NCBI GenBank assembly: GCA_900316305.1
Contig: ONCM01000023.1
Coordinates: 1 to 41,600, forward strand
Length of the DNA stretch: 41,600 bases
Direction of reading: 5' to 3'
From: an uncultured Bacteroidales bacterium
Lineage (GTDB): Bacteria > Bacteroidota > Bacteroidia > Bacteroidales > WCHB1-69
Part shown: one piece after another, positions 8,754-15,622 of the stretch
Position numbering within the stretch: the first letter of the stretch is position 1
How the letters are laid out: each line of letters starts with the position of its first letter
Notes under the pieces: model-generated
The model's input: only the letters and a program-made list of their open reading frames with translations
What the model was told of the DNA's origin: nothing
Databases searched by the model: none
Made by a program: the position numbers and the translations under genes

Positions 8754-9686
8754 TTGAAAATACTACATATCATATCAAACGACAACGATCGCGCCCGCAC
8801 CGAGCGCGTCACACGGTATATGCCCGAGGAATTCGAGCACCAATTTGTGACATCGAAAGAGTTGGCGCAATATCAAGGCCATGTCGATGTGATTCACGCG
8901 CATCGGTGGTTCGGGTGCGGGCACGCGGCGGCGAATTATGCGGCGGCGAAGGGTGTGCCATACGTGGTGGAGGTGGTGCAAAGCGATTTGGATGCGTACC
9001 ATAAACTGTTCGTGTTCAATAAGAAAAGTGCGGAAAATGTGCTTTCGGAGGCGGCACGGGTGGTCTTCACCAGTCAGTCGCAGCAGGAGTTTTTGGCGCA
9101 GCATCTGCCCTCCAAAACTGCCGATACCGTCTTCTTCCATTCCATGATGTTGTTGGAGGCTTTGGATCCGTTTTGGATTTCCAATATCCGTATCCATCCG
9201 CCTACCGCATTGGTACACATTAAGTTGCTGTACGTCGGACCGTCGGATTCCCATCATCATCTGGATGCGGTGAATCATGCCATGAAAAAGTTACAGCGCA
9301 GAAATTACGATGTCTCTTTGACTACCGTTGGGGATTTGTCGGAAGAGGAGTTGTTGGAAGTTTACCGCAGTCACGACATTTTGTTGCAGTTGGACGAGAA
9401 AACGCCTTCCACACAGCGTTTTGCGGAGGCTTTGTCGCAAGGGTTGCCGATTCTTTATGCGCCCAACGGTGTTTGTGACGGCATCTTCAAGGAGGGGCTG
9501 GCAGGATACGCGGTGAACCCGAAGAGTTCGGATGATTTAGCCCATACCATCCTGAATGTCAGTGATTTGTTCGGAACAATAGAACAGCATATTAGTCGGC
9601 TGCATCCCTTGAGCCAGTTTGACGGTAAGGAACAGGCCTCGCATTATGAACATCTGTATGAAAATGTCGCCCATAGGGGCGAATAA
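8754..9686 (+). CDS. GT4-like glycosyltransferase
   Basis: 310 residues beginning MKILHIISNDNDRARTERV, a GT-B type N-terminal strand-loop. DVIHAHRWFGCGHAAANYAAAKGVPYVVEV (in part) matches the acceptor-side Rossmann fold of GT4 enzymes. LLYVGPSDSHHHLDAV starts the donor-side fold. QRFAEALSQGLPILYAPNGVCDGIF resembles the conserved E-(x)7-E region, which in this protein reads more like a shortened version. The product is probably a surface glycan. The start is TTG, directly after an array. The C-terminal residues HRGE and the TAA stop are encoded by a 28-bp palindrome, so the original gene end may have been replaced. It is convergent with the EEP gene. Confidence 0.75.
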   Translation: MKILHIISNDNDRARTERVTRYMPEEFEHQFVTSKELAQYQGHVDVIHAHRWFGCGHAAANYAAAKGVPYVVEVVQSDLDAYHKLFVFNKKSAENVLSEAARVVFTSQSQQEFLAQHLPSKTADTVFFHSMMLLEALDPFWISNIRIHPPTALVHIKLLYVGPSDSHHHLDAVNHAMKKLQRRNYDVSLTTVGDLSEEELLEVYRSHDILLQLDEKTPSTQRFAEALSQGLPILYAPNGVCDGIFKEGLAGYAVNPKSSDDLAHTILNVSDLFGTIEQHISRLHPLSQFDGKEQASHYEHLYENVAHRGE

Positions 9687-9700
9687 TTATTCGCCCCTAC
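9673..9700. repeat. 28-bp palindrome, subtype A, carrying a stop codon
   Basis: ATAGGGGCGAAT plus its inverted complement ATTCGCCCCTAC with TA-rich centre, 28 bp. Read in the phase xAT AGG GGC GAA TAA, it terminates the GT4-like gene. Confidence 0.92.
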
Positions 9701-9718
9701 AACACCCTATCTCGTTAC

Positions 9719-9797
9719 CCTTAAACTTTAAACCTTAAACCTTAAACCTTAAACCTTAAACCTTAAACCTTAAACCTTAAACCTTAAACCTTAAACG
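9719..9797. repeat. (TTAAACC)n heptamer array, nine perfect units
   Basis: Nine exact 7-bp repeats centred on CC at 9733, 9740 and so on to 9789, with degenerate edges. It lies between two convergent genes. TAA occurs on both strands. It is equivalent to the TTTAAGG telomere-like motif but is internal to the chromosome. Confidence 0.95.
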
Positions 9798-9808
9798 GTT
9801 AACCATTA

Positions 9809-10957
9809 TCAATCCTTTTTCACGATTGAAATATACGTGTAAATCGGGTAATGGTCTGAAACGGTGAGGTCTTTGCACACTGTGTATTGAAAATCGTTGA
9901 ATTGTTTGTCGTGGGCGATGTAGTCGATGCGGTAGGCGGGGAAGTTGCCGCCGATATAGGTGGTGCCAGTGCCCTTGCCGCTGCTGCGGAAGGCATCTTT
10001 CAAGCCGTGCATGATTTTGTTATAGCTGAAGGAGGCGGGCGAATCGTTGAAGTCGCCGCAGAGAATCACCGGATAGGGACACTCGCTGATGTGTTGCTGG
10101 ATGACCTTCGCCTGCTGTTGCCGCAGCACGTACGCCATGGAAATCTTTTTCGACAGTTTTGATGCCTTGTTGTTGAAGGACGAATCGTAGGAACCCGCCC
10201 AGAGTGCCTTGCCGGTCTCATAGTCCGCACTGTCCAAGTGCATGGATGCCAGATGGATGTTGTAGATGCGGAGTGTGTCGCTGTTGAAGCGGATATCGAC
10301 GTACATCGATTTGTTGCTCGACGACTCCGTGGTATCGACAATGCCGCCGCCCACAATGCGGTACTTGCTGAAAATGGCCATGCCGAACTGATATCCCAGC
10401 TTGTTTTTGTACGGCAGCAGGATTTTATGTGTCTTCTCGTTGTCCTTGACATTGAGCGCTTCGATGATGGCATCCGTGGAATTGAATCCGGATTTCCCAG
10501 TGTTGTCGTAACTATATTCCTGGATACAAAGAATATCGGGCTTTTCTTGCTTCAGAAACTGGATCACTTGACGGTTAAGGGATTTTTGGTCGCTGTTATA
10601 GATGTTGAAGGCTTTGGCGTTGTAGCTCATGACCTTCAGACAGTTGGCGCAGACTTCGGGCTTGTCGATGCCGCGGAATTGGAAATGTTTATCTATGTTG
10701 TTGACGTTCAGCAGTATGGCGATAGTGGGAACCAACGCCCAACCATAGTCGATGACCAGCCATACCACAACGAGTATGAAGTTGACGATCAGCAGGTAGG
10801 GGAAGAAGAGGCCGCAGTAAGCGACGGTGCTGGAGAAAGAGGGCGGGAGGAACTTGGCGGCGAAGGAGAACAGTAGTCCTATCGCGCAAAGAATCGTGAT
10901 GATGATGAGTAGCAGCTTGCCGAAAGCCTTCAGCCGAGTAAATCGTTTCTTTGCCAT
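9809..10957 (-). CDS. membrane-anchored endonuclease/exonuclease/phosphatase (EEP) family protein
   Basis: 382 residues. Three hydrophobic segments lie at about 10-33, 43-62 and 66-84. The EEP domain then begins at LKVMSYNAKAF and contains CIQEYSY (metal-binding Glu), YNIHLAS, LCGDFNDSPAS and VSDHYPIYTYI (catalytic His). This group in Bacteroidetes is usually annotated as an endonuclease/exonuclease/phosphatase family protein. Whether it cuts nucleic acid, phospholipid or sugar phosphate cannot be told from sequence. The domain probably faces the periplasm. Its ATG overlaps the TAA of the upstream rhomboid gene in a TAATG arrangement, so translation is likely coupled. Confidence 0.88.
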   Translation of the reverse strand: MAKKRFTRLKAFGKLLLIIITILCAIGLLFSFAAKFLPPSFSSTVAYCGLFFPYLLIVNFILVVVWLVIDYGWALVPTIAILLNVNNIDKHFQFRGIDKPEVCANCLKVMSYNAKAFNIYNSDQKSLNRQVIQFLKQEKPDILCIQEYSYDNTGKSGFNSTDAIIEALNVKDNEKTHKILLPYKNKLGYQFGMAIFSKYRIVGGGIVDTTESSSNKSMYVDIRFNSDTLRIYNIHLASMHLDSADYETGKALWAGSYDSSFNNKASKLSKKISMAYVLRQQQAKVIQQHISECPYPVILCGDFNDSPASFSYNKIMHGLKDAFRSSGKGTGTTYIGGNFPAYRIDYIAHDKQFNDFQYTVCKDLTVSDHYPIYTYISIVKKD

Positions 10958-12051
10958 TATTTCTGGGAGTAACGGAACAGGATCTCTTTCTCTTCTTTGG
11001 AGAGGGCATCGTAGCCCTTCTTCGATATTTTGTCGAGTATTTCGTCAATACGCTGTTTCTCGGCCTGTTTGCGGGCGTTGAAATCCTCATCGCTTATCGG
11101 ACGGCCGCTTTCCTGGGAGACGTAGTATTTCGTTGCACCGCTCTTCTCCCGTTTGCTGAACGGGTTCCATCGTTGTCCCGAATCACGGCTGTCTCTTCGG
11201 TCGCGGTAATCTTGGAAGTAGGCTTGGTTGTGCTTGTGGAGGTCATCGTGATGCCAGAGGAACAGCAGCAGCACGCCGAAAATCATACCGCCCAGATGCG
11301 CAAAGTGCGCCACACCGTCGGCGGTGCCCAGCACGCCGTATGCCAATTCGATGATACCGAAAATCAGCACGAACCACTTGGCCTTGATGGGGAACAGGAA
11401 GTAGATGTAAATCAGGTTGTTCGGGAACAGCCAGCCGAAGGCCAGCAGTACGCCGTAGATGGCACCCGAAGCGCCGATCAGCAGGAAGCTGTTCAGGTAG
11501 GCGTTTTGCAGCGTGATGGTGGCCGGCACCAAATCGCTCAGTGAATCCGGATTGCGTTGGAGTACCCCGAGGTTGTTCTGCAAGGCGCTCTGCAGCTCGG
11601 GAACTTTGTTGTTTTCAACTAGATAGCGGTAACTGTCGAGAGACGGATCCGTCAGGAACTGGTTGAAGAGGGCCATGGAGGGACCGATTTGGAAGTAGGT
11701 GATGATAAAGTGGGTGAGGGCTGCGCCGATACCGGTGATCAGGTAGTAGATGAGGAATTTCTTGCTGCCCCATTCGTTCTCTACAGCCGCTCCGAACATC
11801 CAGAGTGCGAACATGTTAAAGAAAAGGTGGCCGAAGTTTCCGTGCATGAACATATAGGTGATGAACTGCCACCAATGGAAGTCCGGTGCGCTGTAATAGT
11901 GCAGCCCCAGCCATCGGTTCAGGTCGCAGATGTTCGCGTGTGCGAAGACGAAGGTGGCAAAAAACAGTAAGGTGTTGATTATAAGTAGGTTCTTGACTGC
12001 TTTCGGCAGAATATTGAACCCACCCATGCCAATTTGTTGTCCGTTGTTCAT
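10957..12051 (-). CDS. rhomboid family intramembrane serine protease
   Basis: 364 residues. It has the rhomboid landmarks HGNFGHLFFNMFALWMFG (His and Asn in helix 2), GASGAIYG with the catalytic Ser195 and VAHFAHLGGMIFG with the catalytic His252. A hydrophilic stretch of about 60 residues (125-185) interrupts the helices between EWGSKKFLIYYLITG and the serine helix, a loop longer than in GlpG. The tail after 265 is charged and cytoplasmic (RDSGQRWNPFSKRE). Its substrate is unknown. A minus-strand -7 box at 12206-12213 is the nearest promoter, which would give a long leader crossing heptamer arrays. The TAA stop overlaps the ATG of the EEP gene. Confidence 0.93.
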   Translation of the reverse strand: MNNGQQIGMGGFNILPKAVKNLLIINTLLFFATFVFAHANICDLNRWLGLHYYSAPDFHWWQFITYMFMHGNFGHLFFNMFALWMFGAAVENEWGSKKFLIYYLITGIGAALTHFIITYFQIGPSMALFNQFLTDPSLDSYRYLVENNKVPELQSALQNNLGVLQRNPDSLSDLVPATITLQNAYLNSFLLIGASGAIYGVLLAFGWLFPNNLIYIYFLFPIKAKWFVLIFGIIELAYGVLGTADGVAHFAHLGGMIFGVLLLFLWHHDDLHKHNQAYFQDYRDRRDSRDSGQRWNPFSKREKSGATKYYVSQESGRPISDEDFNARKQAEKQRIDEILDKISKKGYDALSKEEKEILFRYSQK

Positions 12052-12052
12052 T

Positions 12053-12121
12053 AAGGTTTAGGGTTTAGGGTTTAAGGTTTAGAGTTTAAGGTTTAGAGTT
12101 TAAGGTTTATGGCTTAAGATT
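12053..12121. repeat. TTTAGGG/TTTAAGG heptamer array next to the rhomboid start
   Basis: Imperfect 7-bp units TTTAGGG, TTTAAGG and TTTAGAG begin 2 bp upstream of the rhomboid ATG. They are the complement of the TTAAACC type. All carry TAG or TAA. Confidence 0.85.
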
Positions 12122-12159
12122 GTTGGTTTAGCGTGGAAAATTGTCGTGCAACAAAGCTT

Positions 12160-12190
12160 CAATAACCAATAACCTATAACCAATAACCAT
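12160..12190. repeat. CCAATAA/ATAACCT heptamer array
   Basis: A short array of the same family as 1919-1972, preceded by CTTCAATAACC as is the array at 39999. It lies in the divergent rhomboid/aroA region. Confidence 0.78.
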
Positions 12191-12205
12191 TATTAAAAAC
12201 GGCTG

Positions 12206-12213
12206 CAAAAATA
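12206..12213 (-). promoter_or_regulatory. -7 box, likely rhomboid-EEP promoter
   Basis: Reads TATTTTTG on the minus strand, followed by CAGCCG. It is 155 bp from the rhomboid ATG, so the leader would include both arrays. Confidence 0.5.
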
Positions 12214-12225
12214 CGCAAAAAATCT

Positions 12226-12233
12226 TACTTTTG
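12226..12233 (+). promoter_or_regulatory. -7 box for aroA
   Basis: Reads TACTTTTG. It ends only 16 bp before the GTG start, so the mRNA leader should be about ten nucleotides or less. Confidence 0.6.
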
Positions 12234-12249
12234 CCCCTAAAAAATAGCG

Positions 12250-13461
12250 GTGCTGTATTGTATTCAACTTCCTGATAATAAGAGTATTCGTATTCGCAAG
12301 ATGATATGGTCTTGGGTATGGAGAGGGGAGGTGTCGTCCATTTCGCCCGGCGATTGCCGCGATATTGCGGTCACGCATCGGGCGGTGGGGATCGTTGCGG
12401 GGAAATCGTCCGTTCATCCCGTGGCGATCGATGTGGAGGATTGCGGTGCGGCCTATCGTTTCCTGATGCCGGTCCTCGCCGCCACGCCGGGGGTGTGGTT
12501 GTTGATGGGCACGGAACGCCTGTTGCAACGACCGATCCTGCCGTTGGCGGAGGTGTTGCGCGGCATCGGGGCGGAGATTGAACGGGTGGAGGAGGGTTGG
12601 TTGATACGCGGAAAATCGTTTGCCCGACCTGTAGAGACGCGCTGCAGCACGTCTCTACAACGTGGGGAAATCGGTGGATTATCATTATCCATCGATGCGT
12701 CCCAATCCTCGCAAATGGCCTCCGCGTTGGTGTTGGCTGCCCCGTTGTTGGGTCTCAAAACCTTGCATCTCACCATGCCGGACATCCCATCGTTACCCTA
12801 TTTGCAGATGACGCTCGCGCTCACCCGCGACTGGCCGGTGGAGATTCCCGGTGTTACAGTGCCCGACACCCCGATTGGGGCGGTCGGCGATTGGAGTGCG
12901 GCGCTTTTCTGGTTCGCCTACGCCTGTTTGCATCCGGAACACGAATATCTGTTGTCACCGTTGTCGCTGGAATCTATCCAAGGGGATGCGGTTATCGCGC
13001 AATGGTTCAATATGTTGGGCGTTTCCGTGTGTAGAGACGTGGTGCACAGCGTCTCTACGACCCCGTATATCGAAATAAAAGCAAAACCGTTGGAAACAAT
13101 GCCTCATTTGGTCTTGGATGTTCGCGACAACCTCGACACCGTGCCCGTTATGGCCGCCTTGGCAGCACTTTTGCCCGCCGACATCACTTTCCAGAATGTA
13201 CGGAATCTGCAATACAAGGAATCCGACCGTCTCCACGCCTTGACGGAACAGTTGATGCCTTACGCAACAATAGAATTGTCTGAAAATGAAATGCGTGTGA
13301 TTGGAAAAGGTCAACCTTTGGTAGCGGGGGCAGGATTCGATACTAAACACGATCACCGGTTGGCGATGGCGTTTTTGTTGTTTCCGGATGCGGTGTTGAA
13401 TGATACGGATTGCCTGATAAAATCCTATCCTAATCTTCTGGAACAGTTGTCGGGCGAATGA
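12250..13461 (+). CDS. aroA: 3-phosphoshikimate 1-carboxyvinyltransferase (EPSP synthase) with two palindrome-encoded insertions
   Basis: Joins shikimate-3-phosphate and PEP in the aromatic amino acid pathway. 403 residues. Landmarks are LPDNKSIRIRK (Lys11, Ser12 and Arg16 correspond to the usual K-S-x-x-N-R), DCGAAYRFLMPVLAA, ASQSSQMASALVLAAP, DVRDNLDTVPVMAAL (catalytic Asp region), QYKESDR and DHRLAMAFLL. The first motif is divergent. The GTG start is forced: a stop lies four codons upstream in frame, and the first ATG (12301) would delete the Lys-Ser-Arg motif. Palindromes at 12631-12658 and 13031-13058 encode VETRCSTSLQ and CRDVVHSVST within predicted loops. A third, degenerate palindrome provides the GE-stop end. 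Confidence 0.9.
   Translation: MLYCIQLPDNKSIRIRKMIWSWVWRGEVSSISPGDCRDIAVTHRAVGIVAGKSSVHPVAIDVEDCGAAYRFLMPVLAATPGVWLLMGTERLLQRPILPLAEVLRGIGAEIERVEEGWLIRGKSFARPVETRCSTSLQRGEIGGLSLSIDASQSSQMASALVLAAPLLGLKTLHLTMPDIPSLPYLQMTLALTRDWPVEIPGVTVPDTPIGAVGDWSAALFWFAYACLHPEHEYLLSPLSLESIQGDAVIAQWFNMLGVSVCRDVVHSVSTTPYIEIKAKPLETMPHLVLDVRDNLDTVPVMAALAALLPADITFQNVRNLQYKESDRLHALTEQLMPYATIELSENEMRVIGKGQPLVAGAGFDTKHDHRLAMAFLLFPDAVLNDTDCLIKSYPNLLEQLSGE
12631..12658. repeat. 28-bp palindrome, subtype B, inside aroA
   Basis: GTAGAGACG at one end and CGTCTCTAC at the other around CGCTGCAGCA. It starts exactly at codon position 1 (GTA GAG ACG) and is translated VETRCSTSL plus the first base of Q. Confidence 0.93.
13031..13058. 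repeat. 28-bp palindrome, subtype B, second copy inside aroA
   Basis: GTAGAGACG and CGTCTCTAC around TGGTGCACAG. It starts at codon position 2, so it is read as GT AGA GAC and so on, a different frame from the first copy and also open. Confidence 0.93.
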
Positions 13462-13475
13462 TTATTCGTCCTCCC
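13448..13475. repeat. degenerate subtype A palindrome at the aroA stop
   Basis: The core GGGCGAATGATTATTCG is identical to the intact subtype A copies, but both outer arms are changed (TGTC and TCCTCCC). It supplies GGC GAA TGA, the last two codons and the stop of aroA. Confidence 0.75.
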
Positions 13476-13493
13476 AACATTTGCCTATTGCCT

Positions 13494-13521
13494 GTAGAGA
13501 CGTGGTGCACCGCGTCTCTAC
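13494..13521. repeat. 28-bp palindrome, subtype B, at the BatA-type gene stop
   Basis: GTAGAGACG and CGTCTCTAC around TGGTGCACCG. On the minus strand its first four bases G-TAG supply the stop codon of the gene at 13518-15566. It lies in the convergent junction with aroA. Confidence 0.93.
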
Positions 13522-15566
13522 TCGTTCAACGCCGGTTTTCCCCAGAACCGCAGCACGGCGATTTCGGCGAGGAAGCAGAGCAATGAGAGGATGACGAACC
13601 ACGGCCACAGCGGTTTGCCGTTCAGGCGGTCGCTGACGCTCTTGGCGATGTTTTTCGTGTCTGCACTGATGACGGCGATGTTGTCGCCGAGTTCATCGGC
13701 CGTTTTCTTCAGGTCACTTTCACTGTAGCAGGCGAGGTCGGATTCGCGGCGACTCAAGTTGAAGGCCAGCGTTCCCAAGACCTGTCCGCCCCGCATGATG
13801 TCGTACCAGTCGCTGGTGTGCGCCTGGTTGTGGAAATAGAGGGCAGTTTCGTTGCCCAGTCGGCGCTGTTCGGGGATGAACTCCTCGTTGCCCTTGCGTG
13901 CGCGCAGCACTACAGCTTCGTCGGAACGGTCGCTGGGCAGTATCACGCGTTGCATTTGATCCAGACCGATGACGTTGTAGAGTTTCTGCTGCGCCGCGTT
14001 CATGATGCCGATGTTGTGCAGCGGCACGAAGAAGAGGGCGTGACGGTGAGCATTACCGAAGTCGTCGTTGAGGGCCACGGCGGAGAGAATGACCTTGCCG
14101 TTGCCGGCAGGGTAGGAGATCAGCATCGGGGAGTTATCCTCCAACGCCATGATGGTCTCGCTGCCGTTGGCACCACCCGCGATGGCGAAATGCTGCAGCG
14201 TCTGCGGCATGTCAATGCGCGAATCCTGCGTCTCCAGCGCCCCTTTGAAGTAGATGCTCTCGGTGTTCAATCGTTGGCATTTCAGCGTTTTCTTGACCAG
14301 ATTGCCGTAGTGGCCCGCCTGTAAGCTCTGCAGCAGGGCGTTGACGCTCTTGTCGGCTTTTTCCGTTGGGAACACCAACAGTGTGCCGCCGGCGTTCACG
14401 AACTTGGTGAGCTCGTCAGCCAGACCGGAGGAGATGCTCGGCACTTCGTTAAGAACGACTACCGCGCTCTGTCTCAGGGCACTGTAGTTGATCTGCTGGT
14501 AACCCATGGGCTGGTAAGTGAATACGGAATCCTTGCCGTAGAGTGCGGTAAGGAACCGGTTGGGATCTTTGTCGTAGATGACCGTGACGACGCTGTTGTC
14601 GGACACTTCGTAGGTGAAATAGAGCTCGTCGTCAAAGGTGATGGGCGCATCTTCGATGCTCACCTTGCCGCAGTTGGTGCCGCTTTCGTCAATGCGGTAG
14701 GTCAGGTGGCAGTCCACGTAACCGCCCGCCGCGATGTCAATGGCGGCGATGGCCTTCTGCTTGTCGTTAACGTGTAGTTTCACAGGTACTTTCTGCACCT
14801 CTTCGCTGCCGTAGTTGTGCACGCGGGCGATGAGAGTGACCGTATTGTCGAGCTTGAAGATGGGCGTTAAGAACCAACAGCTATCGATAGCCACGTTGTT
14901 GAGCTGTTCGGCTGGCGCAGGAATCAGCCCGATATGGGTGGAGGAGTCGTTCCGCAGCACGGACAAGTCGTAGTTGTTTTTCTGAAAATCAGAGATATAG
15001 TAGTGAATAACGTTCTCTTTTTGAGAGCCTTGGAGCGTGTGGTTCTCGAAGGTGCGGATCTCTTTGAAGGAGTGGCTGTTGGGCGACACGGCGATGCGGT
15101 CCAACAGCTCCAGCATCTGGTCTTTGTTGAGAATATGGGACTCCTCGCCGGTGAAATCTTGCGTGGTGAGCACAAAGTCGTCAGAAAAACCGAAGGATTG
15201 CACGATGTTCTTGGCGGCATCCACGGCATCGAAGAGCCGCGAGCCGTTCTTGCTGTCGGCCTCCATGGAGTAGGAGTTGTCCACAAAGATGGAAATTACG
15301 TTGCCTTTTTTTTCTGCACTATTGCTGCCGCGCAAGAAGGGCTGGGCGGCGGCAAGTACGAGGCAGGCAATACCCAAGACTCTCAGCATCAATACGATGA
15401 GTTGCTGGACTTGCGAGGCTCGTTTGGTTTTCTTTTGGATATCCTCCAACATCTGCACGTTGGAGAAATAGGCTGTCTTGTATCTTCTGAAATTGAAAAG
15501 ATGTATGATGATCGGCACCAGAATGGCGACGAGACCTATAAGCATCAAGGGGTTAGTGAATGACAT
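13518..15566 (-). CDS. BatA-type membrane protein (vWA-like, double-TM N-terminus)
   Basis: 682 residues. The N-terminus MSFTNPLMLIGLVAILVPII followed by HLFNFRRYKTAYFSNVQ is the conserved BatA/Bacteroidetes double-transmembrane domain; a second helix is LMLRVLGIACLVLAAAQPFL. A vWA-like segment follows, with ISIFVDNSYSMEAD as a DxSxS metal site. A long periplasmic beta-rich part comes next, and a last helix WPWFVILSLLCFLAEIAVLRF. Such proteins occur in aerotolerance (Bat) operons, but no MoxR or other Bat gene is adjacent here. Its role is unknown. A -7 box lies 21 bp upstream of the ATG. The stop codon is inside a 28-bp palindrome. Confidence 0.85.
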   Translation of the reverse strand: MSFTNPLMLIGLVAILVPIIIHLFNFRRYKTAYFSNVQMLEDIQKKTKRASQVQQLIVLMLRVLGIACLVLAAAQPFLRGSNSAEKKGNVISIFVDNSYSMEADSKNGSRLFDAVDAAKNIVQSFGFSDDFVLTTQDFTGEESHILNKDQMLELLDRIAVSPNSHSFKEIRTFENHTLQGSQKENVIHYYISDFQKNNYDLSVLRNDSSTHIGLIPAPAEQLNNVAIDSCWFLTPIFKLDNTVTLIARVHNYGSEEVQKVPVKLHVNDKQKAIAAIDIAAGGYVDCHLTYRIDESGTNCGKVSIEDAPITFDDELYFTYEVSDNSVVTVIYDKDPNRFLTALYGKDSVFTYQPMGYQQINYSALRQSAVVVLNEVPSISSGLADELTKFVNAGGTLLVFPTEKADKSVNALLQSLQAGHYGNLVKKTLKCQRLNTESIYFKGALETQDSRIDMPQTLQHFAIAGGANGSETIMALEDNSPMLISYPAGNGKVILSAVALNDDFGNAHRHALFFVPLHNIGIMNAAQQKLYNVIGLDQMQRVILPSDRSDEAVVLRARKGNEEFIPEQRRLGNETALYFHNQAHTSDWYDIMRGGQVLGTLAFNLSRRESDLACYSESDLKKTADELGDNIAVISADTKNIAKSVSDRLNGKPLWPWFVILSLLCFLAEIAVLRFWGKPALNE

Positions 15567-15586
15567 TCTCTATAATTTTTGGGCGG

Positions 15587-15594
15587 CAAAAATA
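15587..15594 (-). promoter_or_regulatory. -7 box for the BatA-type gene
   Basis: Reads TATTTTTG on the minus strand, in the 56-bp gap after tamB. It suggests separate transcription. Confidence 0.55.
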
Positions 15595-15622
15595 CTAAAA
15601 TTAGCTGTATTAGAAAAGAAGA

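Noticed and set aside
9719-9797. Telomere-like TTTAAGG repeats as a chromosome end
   Set aside because: They are only nine units long and are flanked on both sides by intact genes; arrays of other heptamers occupy equivalent places.
12631-12658. Sequencing or assembly error as the cause of palindromes in aroA
   Set aside because: The frame is kept through both copies and the conserved motifs downstream are intact, which random errors would not give.
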